Source of the DNA: Gordonia sp049847105
GTDB lineage: Bacteria > Actinomycetota > Actinomycetes > Mycobacteriales > Mycobacteriaceae
Length of the DNA stretch: 64,000 nucleotides
Reading direction: 5' to 3'
Assembly: GCF_049847105.1 (NCBI RefSeq)
Contig: NZ_JBNCNS010000002.1
Location: forward strand, 372,001 to 436,000
The position numbers and the translations under genes were made by a program. Numbering within the stretch: the stretch's first letter is position 1; the number at the start of each line of letters is the position of its first letter. Under the pieces are notes generated by a model. That model was not told the origin of the DNA and ran no database searches. It was given only the letters and a program-made list of their open reading frames with translations. Shown here in pieces: positions 1 to 9,126 of this stretch.

Positions 1-150
1 CAGCGCGACGGTGTTGGCGAGCATGCCGGTCTTGTCCATCACCTCGGAGACGGCATCGTGCAGCACCCCGCCGTCGCTGGTGAACTCGTTCTGGAATTCG
101 ATCAGAACGAGGGCGGTGGTGGCGGGGTCGAGCGTCAGGGTGTCGGCCAT
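1..150 (-). CDS. Cysteine hydrolase, isochorismatase-like family (5' part only)
   Basis: The first 50 codons of a minus-strand gene are present and the rest lies beyond the left edge. The protein begins MADTLTLDPATTALVLIEFQ, the first beta strand of the isochorismatase/nicotinamidase fold, followed by NEF. The start ATG is preceded by AAAGGGA at a normal distance. Family members use an Asp-Lys-Cys triad; the Asp normally sits where this protein has Glu (IEFQNEF in place of IDxQNDF). A Glu here occurs in some subfamilies. The Lys and Cys are outside the window, so substrate and activity cannot be judged. The gene is divergent from malQ. Confidence 0.6.
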   Translation of the reverse strand, partial: MADTLTLDPATTALVLIEFQNEFTSDGGVLHDAVSEVMDKTGMLANTVAL

Positions 151-288
151 GGTGTCCCTTTCGGTGCGGTGGGGCTCGCCGGCGCCACCGATTGTGGTGA
201 TGGCGATCACATTAGCCGAGCGATTCGGCGGGCGCCCGCAGAGTGACGATGACGCGCGCGCCTGCCCGAATCCTGAGACGATGCAGAC

Positions 289-2442
289 GTGACGACCGAC
301 GATGTGGCCCGCGGGGAGCTGGCCGGACTCGCCCGGCGGTGTGGTGTGGCAACGAGCTACGTGGGCTGGGATGAGCTCGATCACGACGTGAGCTCGACGA
401 CGATCGTCTCGGTGCTCGGTTCGCTGGGCATCGCGGCGGGTTCGGCCGTCGAGATCGCCGCGGCGCACGCCGCTCTCGACGACGAACCGTGGCGCACGAT
501 GCTCCCGCCGGTGACGGTGTCCACCGAGGGGTCCGGATCGACGTTCGTCGTCCATGTTCCGCACTGGAATCCCGTGCACGTATGGATCACCACGGAAGAC
601 GGAGGTGCCGCGCACCCGTTGCAGGTCGATGTCTGGGTGGAGCCTTGCGAGGTCGACGAGACCCTGGTCGGCCGTGCGACATTCGAGGTCCCACGTGAAC
701 TGGCACCCGGCTACCACGTGCTGCACGCGCTCGATCCCGTCGCCGAGACGACGGCCGAGCGGCCGCTGATCGTCACGCCCCGACGGCTGTCCACCGCGCA
801 GCGGCTGACCGGTCGAAAGCGGTGGGGTCTGGCGGTACAGCTCTACTCGACGAGGTCGGCCGGATCGTGGGGAGTCGGCGACTTCGCCGACCTCGCCGAG
901 ATCTGCGAGGTGGCGGCGAGCAGTTACGGCGCGGACTTTGTGCAGGTCAATCCGCTGCACGCCGCACAGCCGCACGCGCCCATCGAGGCGTCGCCCTACC
1001 TGCCGGTGACCCGTCGGTTCGTCAACCCGCTCTATATCCGAGTCACCGACATCCCTGAGCTGTCGGGGCTGGACAAGAGCGCGCGCAAAGCGCTTCGCTC
1101 GCTCCAGCAGAAATTCTTCGACGACAATCTGAACCCGCGGAAGATTAAGCGCAACAAGTCCTTCCGCGCCAAGATGGCGATCCTCGAGTTGATCCATCGA
1201 CAACCACTCGATGCGGTCCGGGCGGCGGAGTATCGCGCCTTCCGCAAACGCGAGGGCAAGGGGCTGCGCCGGTTCGCGACCTGGTGCGCATTGGCCGAGC
1301 GATACGCACCGGACGATCCGAAGTGGTCCGATCGGCTGCAGGACAAGGCCTTTGTCAAACGACAGCGTCGTCGTCTTGCGGACCGGGTGGAGTTCCACAC
1401 CTGGCTCCAGTGGATCTGCGACCAGCAGTTGGCCACCGCGCAGCACGCGGCACGCTCGGCAGGGATGGACATCGGGATCATCGCCGATCTCGCGGTCGGG
1501 GTGGCCCGGCATGGTGCCGACGTCTGGATGCTCGGCGACGTCCTGGCGCGCGGGGCAACGGTCGGTGCGCCTCCGGACGGCTTCAATCAGCAGGGTCAGG
1601 GCTGGGATCAGCCGCCATGGCATCCCCGGCGGCTGGCGGAGGCAGGGTACGGGCCCTACCGGGACATGCTCCGGACCGTGCTGCGGCATGCCGGAGGGTT
1701 GCGCGTCGACCACATCCTCGGGCTGTTCCGGCTGTGGTGGATTCCGGATGGCATGGGGCCTGCCGACGGCACCTATGTCCACTACGACCACGACGCTCTC
1801 ATCGGCATTCTGGCACTGGAGGCCGAGCGGGCCGACGCTGTGGTGATCGGCGAGGATCTCGGGGTCTTCGAGCGTCATGTCCAGGATGCGTTGGCGGAGA
1901 GGGGGATTCTCGGGACATCGATCCTCTGGTTCGAACACGGTCCCGACGGTGCCATCCCGCCGGAAGAATATCGACAGCTCTGCCTGACGTCCGTGACGAC
2001 GCACGACCTACCGCCGACCGTCGGCCACCTCGCCGGGGATCACATCGAACTGCGTTCCCGGCTCGGTTTGCTGGAGACCGGCGAAGAGGCCGAACGGGCG
2101 CGCGACGCGCGTGAGCGTGACGCCGTGCTGGCGATGGCGCGCGATCGTGGGCTGCTGCAGGAGGGGACTCCGCGGACGGACCAGCGAACGGTCGAGGCGC
2201 TCTACCGCCTCATCGCGGCCACTCCGTCGGCGCTCCTGGGTGTCGCACTCGTCGACGCGGTCGGGGAGCGGCGCATCCAGAACCAGCCGGGCACCGGGTC
2301 GGCGCAGTACCCGAACTGGTGTATTCCGCTCGCCGACGACCGCGGAAATCCGGTCCTGGTGGAGGATCTCGCCGGCAATGCCCGCTTCGCGAGTCTCGTC
2401 GCGGCGCTGAACGACGCCGGAGTCGGCTCCGGCTGGGCGTGA
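289..2442 (+). CDS. malQ: 4-alpha-glucanotransferase (amylomaltase, GH77)
   Basis: This enzyme transfers alpha-1,4-glucan segments between maltodextrins in the cytoplasm, in glycogen and maltose metabolism. The 717-residue length fits actinobacterial MalQ with its extra N-terminal beta domain (about residues 1-165). The GH77 barrel starts at WGLAVQLYSTRS. It carries the nucleophile in GLRVDHILG (Asp near residue 474), the acid/base in IGEDLG (Glu near 522) and the third carboxylate in TTHDLP. The GTG at 289 is the first usable start. The gene stands alone and converges with the MFS gene just 2 bases downstream of its stop. All key catalytic residues are present. Confidence 0.93.
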   Translation: MTTDDVARGELAGLARRCGVATSYVGWDELDHDVSSTTIVSVLGSLGIAAGSAVEIAAAHAALDDEPWRTMLPPVTVSTEGSGSTFVVHVPHWNPVHVWITTEDGGAAHPLQVDVWVEPCEVDETLVGRATFEVPRELAPGYHVLHALDPVAETTAERPLIVTPRRLSTAQRLTGRKRWGLAVQLYSTRSAGSWGVGDFADLAEICEVAASSYGADFVQVNPLHAAQPHAPIEASPYLPVTRRFVNPLYIRVTDIPELSGLDKSARKALRSLQQKFFDDNLNPRKIKRNKSFRAKMAILELIHRQPLDAVRAAEYRAFRKREGKGLRRFATWCALAERYAPDDPKWSDRLQDKAFVKRQRRRLADRVEFHTWLQWICDQQLATAQHAARSAGMDIGIIADLAVGVARHGADVWMLGDVLARGATVGAPPDGFNQQGQGWDQPPWHPRRLAEAGYGPYRDMLRTVLRHAGGLRVDHILGLFRLWWIPDGMGPADGTYVHYDHDALIGILALEAERADAVVIGEDLGVFERHVQDALAERGILGTSILWFEHGPDGAIPPEEYRQLCLTSVTTHDLPPTVGHLAGDHIELRSRLGLLETGEEAERARDARERDAVLAMARDRGLLQEGTPRTDQRTVEALYRLIAATPSALLGVALVDAVGERRIQNQPGTGSAQYPNWCIPLADDRGNPVLVEDLAGNARFASLVAALNDAGVGSGWA

Positions 2443-2444
2443 TG

Positions 2445-3719
2445 TCAGCCAGGTGACGGGGTGTCGTCGGTGCGCCGGGACCGGGCGACGGCGACCGCGG
2501 TCAGTAGCAGCGCCAACAGCGCCAGGACGGCGACCGCGATGTTGAACACCACGCCCGACGTGCGCAATCCCCAGTGCGCGGCTGCGATTCCCTCGCCGAC
2601 GATCGGGATGGAGATGGCGACATAGGCGACCACGAAATACGTCGAGGTGACCTCTGCGCGCCGCTCGGCCGGGCTGGCCGCGACGACGGCGGCAAGGCCT
2701 TTGCTGAACGAGAGTCCCTGTCCGACACCGCAGACGACGGCACCGGCGATGAGCGCGACGAGCGATGACGCGAGGAGGCCGGCGATCAGGACCAGGGTCC
2801 CGGCCACCAGGATCGCACAGCCGGCGACCAGTGCACGCTCGGTGGGAAAGCCCCGTCCCGCGATCTGAGTGGCCGCCGACGACAGGAAGAGCACCGCCAC
2901 GACGGTCCCGGCGACCGCATGGCTGTCGATCCCGAGGATGTGCGAGATGAACGACGGAGTCACACCGGTGAAGGTGCCCATCACGGCGAATCCCGCGAAG
3001 GCGGCGATCGAGGCGCGGAGGAACACCCCGCGTACCTCTGGCGGCACCGACAGCCGTTGCACCGAGAGCCGCGCTCCGGGCTTGACCTCGACAGGCTCGG
3101 TGATCAGCCAGATCCCGACCAGGACCGGCACGAGGAGAACGAGGTCGAGGGCGAAGGGGAGATGCAGCGGCGCGGGCGCGAACTGGGCGAGGAGTCCCGC
3201 GATCAGCGGTCCGAGCCCCAGACCGCCGATGTTCGCGGCGGTCGCGATCGCGGGCGCGCGCTGCCGCCATCCCGGTGGGGCGAGCTCGATGACGGCGGCG
3301 GTCGCGGCGCCTGCGTAGATGCCTGCGGAGAGTCCGGACAGGACGCGTCCGATCATGAGCTGCCAGACGGGACCTGCGGTGATGAACACGATCGCGCTGG
3401 CCACCGAGAACAGCGCCCCGGCGACCAGCAGCGGCCGGCGTCCCACCACGTCGGACCAGCGTCCGAAGACGATCAGCGCGGCGATCACACCGGCCGCGTA
3501 GATCGCGAAGATCACGGTCGTGGTGGTCACTCCGAAGCCGAGGTCGCCGGAGTAGATCGCGTAGAGGGGAGTGGGCAGTGTGGTCCCGAGCATGACCACG
3601 GTGAACGCGAAGACCACGGACACGAATGCCCGCACGCCCGCGGCGTTCCGTGGCGCGTCGCCATCCGATTTCGGGTGTCCGTGCGGCATACCCCTACCCA
3701 GCATCATCACCTCGGACAC
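2445..3719 (-). CDS. MFS transporter, drug/metabolite exporter type
   Basis: A 424-residue protein with about 12 hydrophobic segments typical of the major facilitator superfamily. The loop between helices 2 and 3 has the motif A-like stretch FGRWSDVVGRRP, and the last segments are followed by a short basic tail (ARSRRTDD). The GTG at 3719 follows GAGG at a suitable distance; ATG codons 5, 6 or 11 are alternative starts. It resembles sugar-efflux or multidrug MFS proteins, but no substrate can be assigned. It is divergent from the ATP-grasp gene and converges with malQ. Confidence 0.8.
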   Translation of the reverse strand: MSEVMMLGRGMPHGHPKSDGDAPRNAAGVRAFVSVVFAFTVVMLGTTLPTPLYAIYSGDLGFGVTTTTVIFAIYAAGVIAALIVFGRWSDVVGRRPLLVAGALFSVASAIVFITAGPVWQLMIGRVLSGLSAGIYAGAATAAVIELAPPGWRQRAPAIATAANIGGLGLGPLIAGLLAQFAPAPLHLPFALDLVLLVPVLVGIWLITEPVEVKPGARLSVQRLSVPPEVRGVFLRASIAAFAGFAVMGTFTGVTPSFISHILGIDSHAVAGTVVAVLFLSSAATQIAGRGFPTERALVAGCAILVAGTLVLIAGLLASSLVALIAGAVVCGVGQGLSFSKGLAAVVAASPAERRAEVTSTYFVVAYVAISIPIVGEGIAAAHWGLRTSGVVFNIAVAVLALLALLLTAVAVARSRRTDDTPSPG

Positions 3720-3791
3720 TATTCCTCATCGCGGGCGCCTCCGCCGGTGCCGAGGATTCGCATCCGCTCAGCGTCGTGACCCGCGGTTGGA

Positions 3792-3797
3792 TACGGT
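3792..3797 (+). promoter_or_regulatory. Predicted -10 element, leaderless start of the ATP-grasp gene
   Basis: TACGGT fits the actinobacterial TANNNT -10 pattern and ends exactly 6 bases before the ATG at 3804. Transcription would begin at or next to the start codon. No Shine-Dalgarno sequence is visible. This is one of several such arrangements in the window. Confidence 0.5.
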
Positions 3798-3803
3798 CGG
3801 TCG

Positions 3804-5003
3804 ATGGAAGGTCCCGCCGCGTCGGTCGAACGCGTCCTCGCCACCACGTCCCGGATGCCCTTCGCCGTGGACGAGATCCACAAACTCGGTGTCGCCGGCC
3901 ACGAGGTCACCGCCGCCGATACGTTCTCGGCGTCGCCGGGCAGTCACTCGCGCGGTGCCCGCCGGCATGTCGAGGTACCCGCCCCGACGCAGCACCCCGA
4001 TGAATTCGTCGCGGCCGTCGTCGATGCACTGGACAGGTTCGAGATCACCTGGCTCCTGCCGATGTTCGAGGAGGTGTTCTACCTTGCCGCGCACCGTGAT
4101 CGCCTGGCGGCAGGCAGACCGGATCTCGAACTGTTCTTTCCCTCGTTCGACATCCTGGCGAGGGTGCACGACAAGGTCTCGTTCGCCGATCTGTGCCAAG
4201 GCCTGGGACTGCCGGTGGCGGAATCGATCACGGCCACCACGGCCGGAGAACTGCGTGCGGCGGTCGGTCGGTGGGATGGGTGGTTCGCCCGGGCGGCGTT
4301 CGGTCGCGGTGGTCTGGATGTGATCACCAATTCCGGTCCGCTCGCCGGTGAAACCGCCCTCGACGAGATCCATCCGACCGCCGAGGAACCGTGGCTGGTG
4401 CAGGAGTACCTGAAGGGCGTCGATCGCTGCAGTTGGAGTGTGGTCCACCACGGAGAGGTGGTCCTGCACTCGTGTTACGAACACCCACTCGCGATCGACA
4501 ACCGCGGCGGCATCGTCTTCGAGTCGGTCGAGTCACCCGAATCGCTCGCCACGGCGCAGACCGTGGCACGAGCGCTGAACTGGCACGGGCAACTCAGCTT
4601 CGACTACCTGATGACGGGCGACGGTGTCCACCACATGGTCGAGTGCAATCCCCGCCCGACGGCGGGCTGCACCGTCGCCTCGGCCCCGGAGTTCGCCACC
4701 GCTCTGTTCGATCCCGACGGTCTTGTCGTCGTTCCGCCCGGGCGCAAGAAGATGATCACCGCAGCGGTCCTCCGCGATGTCCTGAAGCACCCGCGTCACC
4801 TGCACACCGACCTCGTGGCAGCTCGCGGGGCCACCGGCGTGTACGACCAGAAGGGGGATCGCCTGCCGCTGTTGTACTCGGCACTGTCCCTCCAGCACGT
4901 CATGCACTACCGCAAGGAACTCGGGATCGATCGCAACACCCGTGAGCAGCTGATGGCGACACAGTTCTTCGATGTGTCGTGGGACGGTTCGGCGATCGGC
5001 TGA
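3804..5003 (+). CDS. ATP-grasp domain protein (carboxylate-amine ligase-like)
   Basis: A 399-residue cytoplasmic protein with the ATP-grasp fold, which couples ATP to ligation of a carboxylate with an amine or other nucleophile via an acyl-phosphate. The N-terminal domain (about 1-110) is a Rossmann-like preATP-grasp region. The central part has the nucleotide-binding LVQEYLKG, and the metal and ATP site is in HMVECNPRPTAG, where Glu and Asn match the usual ExNPR. The substrate is unknown; the C-terminal part (KKMITAAVLRDVLKHP onward) looks family specific. The gene is monocistronic, flanked by divergent MFS and convergent globin genes. The start is supported by the -10 element placed 6 bases upstream. 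Confidence 0.75.
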   Translation: MEGPAASVERVLATTSRMPFAVDEIHKLGVAGHEVTAADTFSASPGSHSRGARRHVEVPAPTQHPDEFVAAVVDALDRFEITWLLPMFEEVFYLAAHRDRLAAGRPDLELFFPSFDILARVHDKVSFADLCQGLGLPVAESITATTAGELRAAVGRWDGWFARAAFGRGGLDVITNSGPLAGETALDEIHPTAEEPWLVQEYLKGVDRCSWSVVHHGEVVLHSCYEHPLAIDNRGGIVFESVESPESLATAQTVARALNWHGQLSFDYLMTGDGVHHMVECNPRPTAGCTVASAPEFATALFDPDGLVVVPPGRKKMITAAVLRDVLKHPRHLHTDLVAARGATGVYDQKGDRLPLLYSALSLQHVMHYRKELGIDRNTREQLMATQFFDVSWDGSAIG

Positions 5004-5025
5004 GTCGTCCGGCCCGGCTGCGGGT

Positions 5026-5451
5026 TCACGCCGCGCCGGACGTGGCGTCGTCCTCGGCCGGGTAGCCGGCGAGCATCAACGATGCGACGGCGGTGAGCGC
5101 TTCACCCCACCCCTCGGTCATCTCGGCGGTCCACCGTTCGCCGCCGATCTCGGCCATCGCGGCGATCATGCACTCGGCGACCGCGGCATACATGGGCTCC
5201 GTGACGCCCATACCGGCATGTCGTCGACCGAGCGCCCCGAGATTCGTCCACAGCCACGCCGAGTCGTCCAGGTGATCGACGACCGAGACGATCGCGGTTC
5301 GCAGCATGGCCGCCTGCTGCCGGGTCTCCCGGCTGAACATCGGTTCCACCTCGGGGTAGCGGGCGAAAAGGATGTCGTAGAAGCGAACGGTGAGCCCGTC
5401 ATCGGGGAGATCGACGAGCGCGAGGCTGTGCTCGAGAAGTGTCTTGTTCAT
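5026..5451 (-). CDS. Single-domain globin (flavohaemoglobin-type haem domain)
   Basis: The 141-residue globin starts at MNKTLLEHSLALV; an upstream in-frame start would add 12 unlikely residues. Visible globin landmarks are Tyr25 (B10) in TVRFYDILF, the CD corner PEVEPMF, a Gln pair near 45-46 at the E7 position, and the proximal His78 in LGRRHAGMGV. A B10 Tyr with E7 Gln is the oxygen/NO-binding pocket of flavohaemoglobins. There is no reductase domain, so an external reductase would be needed for NO dioxygenation. Function in NO detoxification or oxygen sensing is inferred from the family. It is divergent from the monooxygenase gene. Confidence 0.85.
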   Translation of the reverse strand: MNKTLLEHSLALVDLPDDGLTVRFYDILFARYPEVEPMFSRETRQQAAMLRTAIVSVVDHLDDSAWLWTNLGALGRRHAGMGVTEPMYAAVAECMIAAMAEIGGERWTAEMTEGWGEALTAVASLMLAGYPAEDDATSGAA

Positions 5452-5681
5452 GCACAACGATGGTGGTGAAGGTGCGTTACCGGGCAATTACCGCGGAGGC
5501 AAGGCTGGTGGCGGACCTGGTAACGAACTTCTCACAGAGCGATCGGCGCGCGGTGAGAACCGTGGGAAACGCCGGAACGGGGCCGGTGGGCCCTGGCCAC
5601 GGAGCGCGCGGAAGGTTAGTGTGTCTCGAGTAACAGTAACTCTGGGGACGACGTCCCTCTGACGTCACACGGGAGTGGGAC
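5452..5681 (+). other. Divergent intergenic region between globin and monooxygenase genes
   Basis: This 230-base region holds no gene I can support. It contains an inverted repeat TTCTCAC (5529-5535) / GTGAGAA (5553-5559) and a near-palindrome GAGTAACAGTAACTC at 5628-5642, which could be an operator. A Shine-Dalgarno GGGAGTGGG lies just before the monooxygenase ATG. Confidence 0.4.
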
Positions 5682-7160
5682 ATGCGGCCAGACCATGACG
5701 TGGTGATCGTCGGTGCGGGGTTCGGCGGCATGGGTGCGGCAATCGAGCTGAAGCGGCTCGGCATCGACGACATCGCGGTTCTCGAACGAGAAGACGATCT
5801 CGGTGGAACGTGGCATGTCAACCACTACCCGGGCCTCGCGGTCGACATCGCATCGGTGACCTATTGCTACTCGTTCGAGCCCAATCCGTACTGGTCACGA
5901 CTGTTCGCCCCGGGCGTCGAGCTCAAACGGTATGCCGAACATGTCGCGGACAAATACGACCTCAAGCGGCACATGGAGTTCGGTACGGTCGTGCGGACGG
6001 CGCAATGGGACGAAGCCGAACAGGTCTGGCGGGTGACCACTGGAAACGGCGTGCGTACCTGTCGGTATCTCGTCACCGCGACGGGGTTCCTCTCCCAGCC
6101 CCATACGCCGGACTTTCCCGGGATCGACTCGTTCGCGGGCGCCATCATCCACACCACCGCGTGGGAGGACGGCCACGAGTTCGCCGGTGAGCGTGCCGCG
6201 ATCATCGGCACCGGCGCGACCGCGGTGCAGCTCATCCCCGAGATTGCCGAGAGCGCAGATGAGTTGACGGTCTTCCAGCGGACTCCCATCTGGGTGGTGC
6301 CCAAGCTCGATTTCGCGATCCCGTCCGGTGTGCAGAAGATCTTCGCCAGGGTCCCGTTCACGCAGCGGATCGCGCGAACGGTCAACACGTCCCTACTCGA
6401 GGCGCTCATGGTGTTCGGGGTGCTGCACTTCAAGCAGGCCAAACCCGGTAATCGCCTGGCGGCGCTGATCGCCAAGGCGCAGTTGCGCGCTCAGGTGCGC
6501 GATCGCGCGACACGGCGGTCGCTGACGCCGTCCTACGATTTCGGCTGCAAGCGACCGACGTTCTCCAACGCGTACTTCCGCACGTTCAACGAGCCCAACG
6601 TCTCGTTGCGGACGAGTTCGATCGAGCGCGTCGAACCCGATGGGATCGTGACCGCCGACGGAGAGAAGATCCTCGTCGACACTCTTGTGCTCGCCACTGG
6701 TTTCAATCTGTGGGACGTCAACTTCCCGGCATTCCAGATCGTCGGTCGGGACGGAAAAGATCTCGGGAAGTGGTGGCGGGAGAACCGTTTTCAGGCCTAC
6801 GAGGGGATCACCATTCCGTCGTTCCCGAACCTGTTGTCGCTCAACAGTCCGTATTCCTACAGTGGCCTGTCGTATTTCACGACGATCGAAGGCCAGATGA
6901 AGCACATGCGTCGACTGTTCGGTGAGTTGCGACGTCGCGGCCGAACCACCTTCGAGGTCACCGAGGAAGCCAATGACGCGTTCCTCGCGGAGGTCACCGA
7001 CAACCTGCAGTCGTCGGTGTTCTACAACGGCAACTGCGCCTCGTCGCGCAGCTACTACTTCAATCAGCACGGCGAGGCCGCGTTGCTGCGCCCCAACTCG
7101 ACCCTGAGCACCTTGCGCCGGATGGAGCGTTTCCCCCTCGACGCCTACCGCTACAGCTGA
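5682..7160 (+). CDS. Class B flavin monooxygenase (Baeyer-Villiger type)
   Basis: A 492-residue FAD/NADPH enzyme. The N-terminal FAD Rossmann motif is VIVGAGFGGMG, followed by DDLGGTWHVNHYPG, the GGTW signature of the family. The BVMO fingerprint near residue 150 reads FAGAIIHTTAWED, close to FxGxxxHTxxW. The NADPH Rossmann motif is IIGTGATAVQLIPEIA. Such enzymes oxidise ketones to esters, or sulfur and nitrogen centres, and are abundant in Gordonia, Rhodococcus and mycobacteria. The ketone substrate cannot be deduced. The ATG has a good ribosome site (GGGAGTGGGAC). The alcohol dehydrogenase directly downstream could feed it ketones, but has its own predicted promoter. Confidence 0.88.
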   Translation: MRPDHDVVIVGAGFGGMGAAIELKRLGIDDIAVLEREDDLGGTWHVNHYPGLAVDIASVTYCYSFEPNPYWSRLFAPGVELKRYAEHVADKYDLKRHMEFGTVVRTAQWDEAEQVWRVTTGNGVRTCRYLVTATGFLSQPHTPDFPGIDSFAGAIIHTTAWEDGHEFAGERAAIIGTGATAVQLIPEIAESADELTVFQRTPIWVVPKLDFAIPSGVQKIFARVPFTQRIARTVNTSLLEALMVFGVLHFKQAKPGNRLAALIAKAQLRAQVRDRATRRSLTPSYDFGCKRPTFSNAYFRTFNEPNVSLRTSSIERVEPDGIVTADGEKILVDTLVLATGFNLWDVNFPAFQIVGRDGKDLGKWWRENRFQAYEGITIPSFPNLLSLNSPYSYSGLSYFTTIEGQMKHMRRLFGELRRRGRTTFEVTEEANDAFLAEVTDNLQSSVFYNGNCASSRSYYFNQHGEAALLRPNSTLSTLRRMERFPLDAYRYS

Positions 7161-7179
7161 GTATCGGCCCAGATCGTCC

Positions 7180-7185
7180 TATCCT
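7180..7185 (+). promoter_or_regulatory. Predicted -10 element, leaderless start of adhA-like gene
   Basis: TATCCT ends 6 bases before the ATG at 7192 and fits TANNNT. It suggests the dehydrogenase is transcribed separately from the upstream monooxygenase as a leaderless mRNA. Confidence 0.5.
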
Positions 7186-7191
7186 GACCAC

Positions 7192-8220
7192 ATGCGCGCG
7201 TGGGTGGTGAACCGACCGGGGCCGATCGACCAACACCCCTTGCGGTGGGTGGCGAAGCCGACACCCGATCCGGCTGCCGACGAGCTCGTCGTCGAGGTGC
7301 TCGCGTGCGGGGTGTGCCGCACCGATCTGCATGTCGCCGAAGGTGATCTCCCCGTTCATCGGGAGCAGGTCACGCCCGGTCACGAAGTGGTCGGGGAGGT
7401 CGTCGCACTCGGTGCGGATACCGCCGGATTCTCGGTCGGCGACCGCGTCGGGGTGGCGTGGCTGCGCAGTACCGACGGGACGTGCTCGTACTGTCGACGC
7501 GGCGCCGAGAACCTCTGTCCCGCTTCGTCCTATACGGGATGGGATGCCGACGGTGGATACGCGGAGTACACGACGGTACCCGCAGCCTTCGCCTATCGAA
7601 TCCCGGACGACCTCGACAGCGTCGCTGCTGCACCACTGCTGTGCGCGGGCATCATCGGATACCGCGCCCTGAAGCGGGCCGGCGCGGTCGCCGGGTCGGA
7701 CGGCACCACGCTGACGGTGCCGCCGCGACTCGGTCTCTACGGTTTCGGTGCGAGCGCTCACCTGTGTGCCCAGCTCGCCGTCGCTCTGGGCGCACGCGTG
7801 CACGTCATGACGCGGGGAGCACCTGCGCGGAAGCTCGCGCTCGCCCTGGGTGCGGCGTCGGCCGGCGACCCCGCCGACGGCCCGCCCGAGCCGCTGGATG
7901 CGGCGATCACCTTCGCGCCGGTCGGCGAACTGGTCCCGGTCGCGATGCGGGCGCTCGACCGCGGTGGGGTCCTCGCCATCGCCGGCATCCACCTGTCCGA
8001 TGTCCCGTCGTTGAACTATGAGCGGGAGTTGTTCTACGAGAAGGAGATCCGGTCGGTGACCGCCAACACCCGGGACGACGGCCACGAGTTCCTGCGCCTG
8101 GCGGCACGACACGGCATCACCTCCACCACGCACGTCTATCCGCTATCACGAGCCGACGACGCGCTGAGCGACCTCGAGGCCGGACGATTCGACGGCGCAG
8201 CAGTTCTGGTTCCCGACTGA
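7192..8220 (+). CDS. Zinc-dependent alcohol dehydrogenase (AdhA-like)
   Basis: A 342-residue medium-chain dehydrogenase that would oxidise alcohols with NAD(P). The catalytic zinc site is seen in ACGVCRTDLH (Cys39/Cys42) and TPGHEVVG (His64, Glu65). The structural-zinc loop reads STDGTCSYCRRGAENLC: three of the usual four Cys remain (98, 101, 109) and the first is Asp95. The nucleotide-binding region around LGLYGFGASAHLC has GxGxxx in place of GxGxxG. TGWDADGGYAEY is typical of the AdhA/Rv1862-type subgroup. It may act with the preceding flavin monooxygenase on secondary alcohols and ketones, but this is inference. Confidence 0.85.
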   Translation: MRAWVVNRPGPIDQHPLRWVAKPTPDPAADELVVEVLACGVCRTDLHVAEGDLPVHREQVTPGHEVVGEVVALGADTAGFSVGDRVGVAWLRSTDGTCSYCRRGAENLCPASSYTGWDADGGYAEYTTVPAAFAYRIPDDLDSVAAAPLLCAGIIGYRALKRAGAVAGSDGTTLTVPPRLGLYGFGASAHLCAQLAVALGARVHVMTRGAPARKLALALGAASAGDPADGPPEPLDAAITFAPVGELVPVAMRALDRGGVLAIAGIHLSDVPSLNYERELFYEKEIRSVTANTRDDGHEFLRLAARHGITSTTHVYPLSRADDALSDLEAGRFDGAAVLVPD

Positions 8221-8232
8221 GCTGGGTCGGCG

Positions 8233-9075
8233 TCACGCGGGTTCGAGGAGCTCCGGCCCATTGTTGGCGACGCGGTTGACCAGCGGCGCGACCTCACGGA
8301 TCTCGATGGCGTCCGCGATCGCCTCGGTCGGTGGCGCGAAGAAGTCCTCGGGTGCGGTGTGGTCGGGATCGAGCCACTGGTCCCACTGCGCGAACGGCAT
8401 GATCAGTGGCATCCGGTCGTGTACGTCGCGGAGCTGACCGACGGCATCGGTGGTGAGGATCGAACAACTCAGCAGCGGAGGCTCGTCTTTCGACGCACCC
8501 TTCGGGCGCCACACCGACCACAAGCCGGCCATGAACAGCCGCGTGCCGTCGTGCGGGGACATGAAGAACGGCACCTTCGTCGGCTTGCCCTTGGCGTCCG
8601 ACGGGCCTTTCTTCCACTCGTACCAGCCGTCCATCGGGACCAGGCAGCGCTTGGACTTGACCGAGGTCCGGAACGAGCTCTTCTCGGCCGCACTCTCCGC
8701 GCGCGCATTGAACAGGAGCGGCCCCTTGCCGACCTCCTTCGCCCAGGGTGGTACCAGACCCCAGCGCATCGCGCGGATACGCAGGGCGGGGTCGTCGTCC
8801 GGTTCGTCGGGGGAGTGACGCTTCACCACGGTCATCACGGTGGTGGTCGGGGCGACGTTGTAGTTCGGGCCGGGCGCCCGCCGGGCGGGCGTGTCCGTAT
8901 CGGCGGCAGTCGACCCGTCGGTACTCGACTCGGCAGCGTCCGGTTCGGCGGTGGACGAATCCTCGGTACGACCGGAGCCGGTTCCCGGGTCCAACGGGAC
9001 CGGGACCTCGTTGATCGCGTCGATCTCCGCGGCGAGCTTCGCCGGGTCGGTGGTCACCGCATAACGTCCGCACAT
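8233..9075 (-). CDS. SRAP (HMCES/YedK-type) abasic-site DNA-protein crosslink protein
   Basis: SRAP proteins trap abasic sites in single-stranded DNA through a thiazolidine bond to their N-terminal Cys2. The start was therefore set at MCGRYAV (9075); an in-frame start three codons earlier would bury the Cys. Other active-site residues are visible: Asn in PNYNVAPT (about 71), Glu in DGWYEWKKG, and His in VHDRMPLI. The domain is interrupted early by a 40-residue acidic Ser/Thr/Asp-rich insert (about 27-67) between the first helix and the PNYN motif. The 280-residue length exceeds the usual 220-250 because of this insert. It probably follows ybaK in one transcript (51-base gap). Confidence 0.9.
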   Translation of the reverse strand: MCGRYAVTTDPAKLAAEIDAINEVPVPLDPGTGSGRTEDSSTAEPDAAESSTDGSTAADTDTPARRAPGPNYNVAPTTTVMTVVKRHSPDEPDDDPALRIRAMRWGLVPPWAKEVGKGPLLFNARAESAAEKSSFRTSVKSKRCLVPMDGWYEWKKGPSDAKGKPTKVPFFMSPHDGTRLFMAGLWSVWRPKGASKDEPPLLSCSILTTDAVGQLRDVHDRMPLIMPFAQWDQWLDPDHTAPEDFFAPPTEAIADAIEIREVAPLVNRVANNGPELLEPA

Positions 9076-9126
9076 GATCTCCATGCTGTCACGCGGCCCC
9101 GACGATGTGCGCGTCTGCGCGCGGCC

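Noticed and set aside
2008..3779. Long open frames on both strands across the MFS gene (420 and 286 codons)
   Set aside because: Both are Arg/Gly/Asp-rich antisense or off-frame readings of high-GC coding sequence, and the MFS frame has clear membrane helices and motif A.
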